NCBI GenBank assembly: GCA_024291935.2
Contig: JAGTYA010000026.1
Location: 6,242,001-6,306,000 of the forward strand
Length of the DNA stretch: 64,000 nucleotides
Direction: 5' to 3'
Source: Okapia johnstoni
Lineage: Eukaryota; Chordata; Mammalia; Artiodactyla; Giraffidae
Part shown: positions 58,419-64,000 of the stretch, piece after piece
How positions within the stretch are numbered: position 1 is the first letter of the stretch
Layout: each line of letters begins with the position of its first letter
The notes under the pieces: model-generated
Told to the model about the DNA's origin: nothing
Databases searched by the model: none
What the model saw: the letters and a program-made list of their open reading frames with translations, nothing else
Program-made: the position numbers and the translations under genes

Positions 58419-59846
58419 ATCAAGGAATGAGACTGAATCAATAATCGAAAACCTCCCAGGAAATTCCAGGACCAGCTGACTTCACAGGCAAATTCTACCA
58501 ATCATTTAAAGAATTAACACCAACCCTCAAACTCTTCCAAAAAATACAAGAGGAGAATACTTCCTAATTCTTTGTATGTGACCAGCATTACCCTGATGCC
58601 AAAGCTAAATAAAGATATCACAAGAAAAGAAAACTACAAACCAAAATCCCTTATAGATATAGAAGTAAAATTCCTCACAAAACACTAGTAGACTGAACCC
58701 AGCAACACAGTAAAAGAATTATACACCATGACCAAGTGGGATTTATTCTAGAATGAAGGTGGTTCATTGGAATGAACCTAATATTGGACCTGGAATGTTA
58801 GGTCCATGAATCAAGGTAAATTGGAAGTGGTCAAACAGGAGATGGCAAGAGTGAACGTCAACATTTTAGGAATCAGTGAACTAAAATGGACTGGAATGGG
58901 CGAATTTAATTCAGATGACCATTATATCTACTATTGTGCGCAAGAATCTCTTAGAAGAAATGGAGTAGCCCTCATAGTCAATAAGAGTCCAAAATACAGT
59001 TCTTGGGTGCAATCTCAAAGACGACAGAATGATCTCTGTTTGTTTCCAAGGCAAATCATTCAATAGCATAGTAATCCAAGTCTATGTCCCGACCAGTAAT
59101 GCTGAAGAAGCTGAAGTTGATGGTTTTATGATGACCTACAAAACCTTCTAGAACTAACACCAAAAAAAGATGTCCTTTTCATCATAGGGGACTGGAATGC
59201 AAAAGTAGGAAGTCAAGAGATACCTGGAGTAACAGCCAAGTTTGGCCTTGGAGTACAAAATGAAGCAAGGCAAAGGCTAGTGGAGTTCTGCCAAGAGAAC
59301 ACACTGGTCATAGCAAACACCCTCTTCCAACAACACAAGAGAAGACTCTACACATGGACATCAGCAGATGGTTAATACCAAAATCAGATTGATTGTATTC
59401 TTTGCAGCCAAAGATGGAGAAGCTCTATATACAGTCAACAAAAACAAGATCGGGAGCTGACTGTGGCTCAGATCATGAAGTCCTTATTGCAAAATTCAAA
59501 CTTAAATTGAAAAAAGTAGGGAAAACGACTAGACCATTCAGGCATGACCTAAATCAAATCCCTTATGATTATACAGTGGAAGTAACAAATAGATTCAAGG
59601 GATTAGATCTGATAGACAGAGTGCCTGAAGCACTATGGACAGAGGTTTGTGACATCGTACAGGAGGCAGTGATCAAGACCATCTCCAAGAAAAAGAAATG
59701 GAAAAAGGCAAAATGGTTGTCTGAGGAGGCCTTACAAATAGCTGAGAAAAGAAGAGAAGCTAAAGGCAAATAAGAAAAGGAAAGATACACCCATCTGAAT
59801 GCAGAGTTCCAAAGAATAGCAAGGAGAGATAAGAAAGCCTTCCTCA

Positions 59847-59953
59847 GTGCTTGCTTCGGCAACACGTATACTAAAACTGGAACGATACAGAGAAGATCAG
59901 CATGACCCCTGAGCAAGGATGACACGCAAATTCATGAAATGTTTCATATTTTT
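59847..59953 (+). pseudogene. U6 snRNA pseudogene (5' part of a U6-L1 chimera)
   Basis: All 107 bases of U6 are represented, from gtgcttgcttcggcaacac to catattttt, with roughly ten to fifteen substitutions from the recalled human U6. No PSE or TATA upstream elements are expected, because the flank is BovB coding sequence. It is joined directly to an L1 3' end, so it is a retrocopy and not a working gene. Confidence 0.93.
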
Positions 59954-60045
59954 ATTCATGTTGATGTATGGCAAAAACTACCACAATATTGTAAAGTAAT
60001 TAGCCTCCAATTAAAATAAATTAATTAATTTTTTAAGAAAGAAAA
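59954..60045 (+). mobile_element. L1 3' end fused to U6
   Basis: Starting attcatgttgatgtatggc, this is the last part of the bovine L1 3' UTR with an A-rich tail. The flanking duplication aagaaagccttcctcag lies at 59831-59847 and, with one extra base, at 60046-60063. Confidence 0.88.
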
Positions 60046-60478
60046 AAGAAAGCCTTCCCTCAGTGATCAATGCAAAGAAACAGGAAAACAATAGAATGGG
60101 AAAGACTAGAGATCTCAAGAAAATTAGAGATACCAAGGGAAACTTTCATGCAAAGGTGCGCACCATAAAGGACAGAAAACAGCATGGATCTAACAGAAGT
60201 AGAAGATATTAAGAAGAACTTCCTCAATCTGAAAAAGTGTTTATGAAAAATCCACAACTAATGTCATGCTTGACTGTGAAAGACTGAAGTCTCCCTGAGA
60301 TCAGGAAAAAGATAAGGATGCCTACTTTTCACTATTCCATCTATTCAACTTTGTACTGGAAGTTCTAGCCAGAGCAATTGAGCAAGAAAGAGAAATAAAT
60401 GGCATCCAAATTGAGCCGGAAGAAATAAAACTATCCGCAATCACAAATGATATACACACAAATAGAAAATCCTAAAGA

Positions 60479-60480
<2 letters not shown>

Positions 60481-60510
<30 letters not shown>
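60481..60510. repeat. (AC)15 microsatellite
   Basis: Thirty bases of pure AC inside L1-derived sequence. Confidence 0.95.
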
Positions 60511-60512
<2 letters not shown>

Positions 60513-60596
60513 TTAGAGTCAATAAACAAATTCAGCAAAGTTGCAGGGCTCAAGGACAATACACAAAATTCAAGTTTATTTCTATACATACAATTT

Positions 60597-61044
60597 TTTT
60601 ATTTTCCTTACTTTAAAAAAATTTTAATTGGATAATTCATTTACAATATTGTGTTGGTTTCTGCCATACATCAACGTGAATCAGCCATATGTCCCCTCCC
60701 TCTGAGCTTCCCTTCCACCTCCCACCCCACCCCACCTCATCTCTCTAGGTTGTCAGAGTACTTGATTTGAGCTCCCTGCGCCATACAGCAAATTTCTACT
60801 AGCTATCTATTTTACATATGGTAATTTATATATTTCCATGCTACTCTCTCAATTTGCCCCACCCTTTCCTTCCCACACTGCATCAAGTCTGTTCTCTATG
60901 TCTGGGTCTTCACTGTGGGTGTGTATGTGGTCAGTTACTCATGTCTGACTCTTTCGACCCTTTGGACTGTAGCCCACCAGGCTCCTCTGCCATGGGATTT
61001 TCCAGACAAGAATACTGGAGTGGTTTCCATTTCATTCTCCAGGG
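60597..61044 (-). mobile_element. BovA-L1 chimeric insertion
   Basis: On the minus strand a BovA unit (61043 down to about 60925) is joined to a bovine L1 3' UTR (60925 to 60605) ending in an A-run. A single perfect 14-base duplication tatacatacaattt (60583-60596 and 61045-61058) flanks the whole, so both parts entered together or the SINE sits exactly at the L1 5' edge. Confidence 0.85.
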
Positions 61045-61139
61045 TATACATACAATTTGGACATAAATTTTGATGCCTAGGTTTGTTTGGTTTTATTTTA
61101 TCCGCCCCCCACTCCCCCATCAAGCAATTCTCTGACACC

Positions 61140-61960
61140 AGCTAAGTGTCCTACAAATGCAGCTCAATTCGACACTACCTACCAGCAGACAGCTTCAGAT
61201 TCCACAAGCTGGGGCTGCAAAATAAAAGTCTCCTGCTCCTGATCACTTCCTAACTCAACAACCTTGGTTCCCTACTGCCTGTGGAGCAGCAGGCAAACAC
61301 CTTAAACCGACATTCCAGGCCCTCCCTGGGCCGACGGAAAGCTCCTTCCAAAGATTCACAGCGCTGGAACACATTACCTATGGAAGTAATTGCCTTCTGC
61401 ACAGCCTCTCCTCCTCTTATAGAGTCCATGGGTCAATCATTCCAGAAACACTTATTAAACGCCTTCTGTGTACACTGACTGGTGTTAAGTGTGTGTGGTT
61501 GTGTATGTGAGGGAGGGCAGCAGGTGTGTGGATACATGCAAGGTCTCTGCCCAGAGAGACGTGCTGGAGGAAGGGGAATCAGTGCGCTGAATAATTTAAT
61601 ATTTTAAATGATCTAACATCGCCTCCATTGCCACCAGTTCCACTACTTTAGACAGTGCAGCTCCTCGGTGGGGGGAGGGGGGTCTTCTCTAGTTCTTGGA
61701 CCCCAATTGCATTAATCAGAATTCTGGTTCTGGTTTTTTGGTACCACCAAACCCTTGGCCCTCTTTCTATGGAGAAGGAAAAGTACAGCTCTGACTTCCT
61801 CCCACTAGCTCCACATACTTGGAGTATGAACCTGCCGGAGCTGCACGTTGAACAAACACAGAAAGCACCTAGCGTGAACTGAATCGTGCCCCATCCCCAG
61901 TTCAGTTCTCTTCAACCCACTGCCCCAGACACCAGGAAGTGAAAATTAAGAACCACCTTC
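61140..61960. other. Intergenic sequence between L1 remnants and tRNA-Ser
   Basis: No gene or family recognised with confidence. A short GT-rich run lies at about 61488-61512. Confidence 0.35.
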
Positions 61961-61965
61961 AGCTT

Positions 61966-61969
61966 AAAA
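61966..61969 (-). terminator. Pol III terminator of tRNA-Ser
   Basis: A TTTT run on the minus strand begins six bases after the tRNA 3' end, the minimal Pol III stop signal. Confidence 0.7.
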
Positions 61970-61975
61970 CGCAAA

Positions 61976-62057
61976 CGACGAGGATGGGATTCGAACCCAC
62001 GCGTGCAAAGCACAATGGATTAGCAGTCCATCGCCTTAACCACTCGGCCACCTCGTC
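61976..62057 (-). tRNA. tRNA-Ser, anticodon GCT
   Basis: The minus strand reads a complete 82-base serine tRNA, opening GACGAGGTGGCCGAGTGG (acceptor and A box) and ending with the B box GGTTCGAATCC, the 3' acceptor strand and the discriminator G. The anticodon GCT (62022-62024) decodes AGC/AGU. The long variable arm (TGTGCTTTGCACG) is the serine hallmark. Acceptor and T stems pair fully by eye, no CCA is encoded, and an oligo-T Pol III terminator follows at 61969-61966. It looks functional, not a SINE-derived relic. Confidence 0.95.
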
Positions 62058-62399
62058 CCACATAAGGTATGTTCTTCCACATGCCCTTATCGCTCATCCC
62101 GGCGTGTTCCGGGACCCCTGCAGCCGCTCCTCAATACAGACCTGGTAAAACTTAGAAGAAGAGGCGGCGGACAGAAAGGGGCTTTTTTGTTCCTTTCCGC
62201 CTGCCGCAGCCAGGAACCCGCGCCATCCTTCACCATTCTGCAGTCAAGTTCGGTCACAGTTTCCGCTCCCTGATTCTGGGGCGAGAGAACCGAGGTTTCA
62301 GGACGCACTTAGTCCAGGAGGTCGCGCACTGACCCAGAGGAAGGGGTGCAGGTCCCCCAGAACACAGCAGGCGCGGTGGCGGGCAGTTTCCAGCGTTTG

Positions 62400-64000
<1,601 letters not shown>

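Larger units (their letters stand above)
58788..60216 (+). mobile_element. Internal BovB fragment lacking the 3' end
   Basis: BovB endonuclease-region sequence (acctggaatgttaggtccatg at the left edge) continues to the same point as about 23770 in the long copy, then switches to L1. It has no 3' tip. It contains the U6-L1 chimera. Confidence 0.85.
56985..60582 (+). mobile_element. L1 ORF2 region with nested insertions
   Basis: L1 ORF2-type sequence (gaccaagtgggatttattc; gtgaaagactgaagtctccc) runs from about 56985 to 58786 and from 60217 to 60582. It hosts a BovA dimer and an internal BovB piece. Frames are broken. Confidence 0.75.

Noticed and set aside
59847..59953. A functional U6 snRNA gene
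   Set aside because: Multiple substitutions, fusion to an L1 tail, and a BovB upstream flank in place of Pol III promoter elements.

Overview
The window is ruminant nuclear DNA, most likely a bovid. It is dense in families diagnostic of that lineage: BovB (RTE) LINEs, Bov-tA and BovA SINEs, artiodactyl CHR SINEs and the bovine-type L1 3' end, over a background of old mammalian MIR, L2, MLT2-like and L1M fragments. Three protein-coding genes can be read exon by exon, and their order and relative orientation match the human 11q13 block B4GAT1 - SLC29A2 - NPAS4, seen here in reverse. By synteny (recalled, not computed) the cattle equivalent is on chromosome 29.

Region by region: (1) 1-3300, repeats (BovB copies, CHR, MIR) downstream of NPAS4. 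(2) 3315-8930, NPAS4 on the minus strand: eight coding exons totalling 2397 nt (798 aa), with a polyadenylation signal at 3335-3340 and a TATA box at 8952-8960. (3) 9000-20760, a mostly unique NPAS4 upstream region. It carries several dense transcription-factor site groups: CRE-like sites near 9090, a perfect CArG box at 9976, a MEF2/AP-1 cluster at 11.75-11.94 kb, an RFX X-box at 12.95 kb, and an orphan GC-rich island at 19.93-20.5 kb with CArG, CRE and X-box together. (4) 20.77-45.14 kb, a repeat-filled stretch: an L1 3' end, a nearly full-length dead BovB, many SINEs with clear target-site duplications, an ERV-type LTR, an MLT2-like LTR split by two SINEs, a BovB palindrome and a perfect 118-bp tandem duplication. 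(5) 45.16-53.52 kb, CpG island and SLC29A2 on the plus strand: 12 coding exons, 1371 nt, 456 aa, first intron GC-AG. (6) 53.5-61.9 kb, SINEs, an L2-like fragment and an L1 that holds an internal BovB piece, a U6-L1 chimera and a BovA-L1 chimera. (7) 61976-62057, tRNA-Ser(GCT) on the minus strand. (8) 62.4 kb to the end, GC-rich promoter and B4GAT1 on the plus strand, cut by the window end in exon 2.

The three genes do not form a pathway: NPAS4 is a neuronal activity-induced transcription factor, SLC29A2 an equilibrative nucleoside transporter, and B4GAT1 a Golgi glycosyltransferase for alpha-dystroglycan. The most interesting material is the putative activity-responsive regulatory elements upstream of NPAS4 and the chimeric or rearranged retroelements near 40.8 and 58.8-61.0 kb. 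I saw no CRISPR array or prokaryotic-type system. Repeat family names come from recalled consensus sequences, not from a search.
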